Below, piece after piece: positions 63,687 to 64,000 of a stretch of DNA of 64,000 nt (position 1 is its first letter; each line of letters starts with the position of its first letter). The notes below the pieces were generated by a model that saw only the letters and a program-made list of their open reading frames with translations, searched no databases and was not told where the DNA came from. Origin of the DNA: Pseudoalteromonas sp. '520P1 No. 423' (lineage in GTDB: Bacteria; Pseudomonadota; Gammaproteobacteria; Enterobacterales; Alteromonadaceae); the NCBI RefSeq assembly GCF_001269985.1, contig NZ_BBZB01000001.1, positions 2,542,001 through 2,606,000 of the forward strand. The letters run 5' to 3'. Both the position numbers and the translations under genes were made by a program.

Positions 63687-64000
63687 ATGTTTTTTAATTC
63701 GACGTTATATTCAAACACCTATAATATTTCAAAAATATTATTTAACAAACGTGCTTTACTGCCTTTGGCATTGTTCGCATTTTTATTGACACCTGCTACA
63801 CAAGAAATCGTTTTACAATCGTTATCAGATGCTTTTTTACAAGTATCAATTTTTGTAGCAGGTACGCTATTTTTATATTATTACCTCGTAGATAAATTCC
63901 CTCAATTAGAACTTACCTATGTACGCAGACATGCGCCTAATTTAGAAGTACCTATTAGTGCAGTATTAGGTGCCTTGCCGGGTTGTGGTGGTGCTATTAT
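63687..64000 (+). CDS. Putative multi-TM metal (manganese) exporter, 5' part
   Basis: Runs off the end of the window; about 104 residues are visible. MFFNSTLYSNTYNISKILFN is followed by two hydrophobic segments (ALLPLALFAFLLTPAT and FLQVSIFVAGTLFLYYYLV), a polar link and VPISAVLGALPGCGGAI. The GALPGCGGAI motif is that of the 10-TM heavy-metal exporter family annotated as putative manganese transporter or ArsP_2-like. The assignment rests on this motif alone. Its translation may be controlled by the hairpin directly upstream. Confidence 0.7.
   Translation, partial: MFFNSTLYSNTYNISKILFNKRALLPLALFAFLLTPATQEIVLQSLSDAFLQVSIFVAGTLFLYYYLVDKFPQLELTYVRRHAPNLEVPISAVLGALPGCGGAI

Noticed and set aside
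2..64000. CRISPR array, prophage, tRNA or rRNA genes
   Set aside because: No regularly spaced repeats, phage structural genes, cloverleaf sequences or rRNA motifs were seen by reading.

Overview
The window is chromosomal DNA from an AT-rich marine gammaproteobacterium, most likely of the order Alteromonadales (Colwellia/Thalassotalea/Pseudoalteromonas type). This is inferred from gene content and order: fabA next to rmf, comEC-msbA-lpxK-ycaR-kdsB, a DUF3466 protein after uup, a double-domain 6-pyruvoyl-tetrahydropterin synthase-like gene, TgpA-type transglutaminase, and a miniature inverted-repeat element of a kind I associate with this order. Species cannot be fixed from the sequence alone. 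No rRNA, tRNA, CRISPR array, prophage or complete insertion sequence was seen.

Layout. 1-5.5 kb: 3' part of rlmKL, a glutaredoxin-like gene, uup and a DUF3466 surface protein. 5.6-13.7 kb: DUF2062 gene head-to-head with comEC, followed by msbA, lpxK, ycaR, kdsB (lipid A/KDO supply), an RluA-type pseudouridine synthase and tcdA. 13.7-17.5 kb: a decayed nuclease gene, an AlkC-like glycosylase, an RhlE-type helicase and a decayed response regulator. 17.7-21.6 kb: MoxR-DUF58-TgpA operon. 21.6-25.3 kb: DUF962, a thioesterase without a normal start codon, M23 peptidase, PTPS-like gene, fabA with a FabR-type operator, and rmf. 25.5-33.9 kb: eukaryotic-like kinase, proBA, purEK, ybiT and a small conserved ORF. 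34.0-40.5 kb: ilvE, a peptidase-propeller-barrel protein and a TonB-dependent receptor.

40.5-48.3 kb is the most coherent accessory module: membrane-fusion protein, ABC ATPase and two MacB/FtsX-type permeases behind a good sigma-54 promoter with upstream TGTCC/GGACA palindromes, followed by an NtrC-class response regulator and its histidine kinase. A 266-bp MITE-like element lies between transporter and regulator genes. It looks like a self-contained, sigma-54-controlled export system with a built-in two-component sensor; the divergent TonB receptor shares its control region.

48.3-57.8 kb holds a LysR/PEP-mutase pair, a decayed YCF48-like gene, GNAT, MOSC, htpX, mmsA with a divergent LysR gene and a striking palindrome, and an MltB-type transglycosylase. 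57.8-60.9 kb is a gene graveyard: REP-like hairpins and remnants of an FMN reductase, a small membrane protein, a type IV pilin and a ChrR-type cupin, alongside an intact MAPEG gene. The window ends with an unrecognised 319-aa protein, an M28 lipoprotein peptidase and the start of a probable 10-TM metal exporter whose ribosome-binding site sits in a 13-bp hairpin.

At least eight decayed coding remnants occur in 64 kb. Two have a frame break at a seven-T run, so assembly error must be excluded for those; the others carry several independent lesions and look like real decay.
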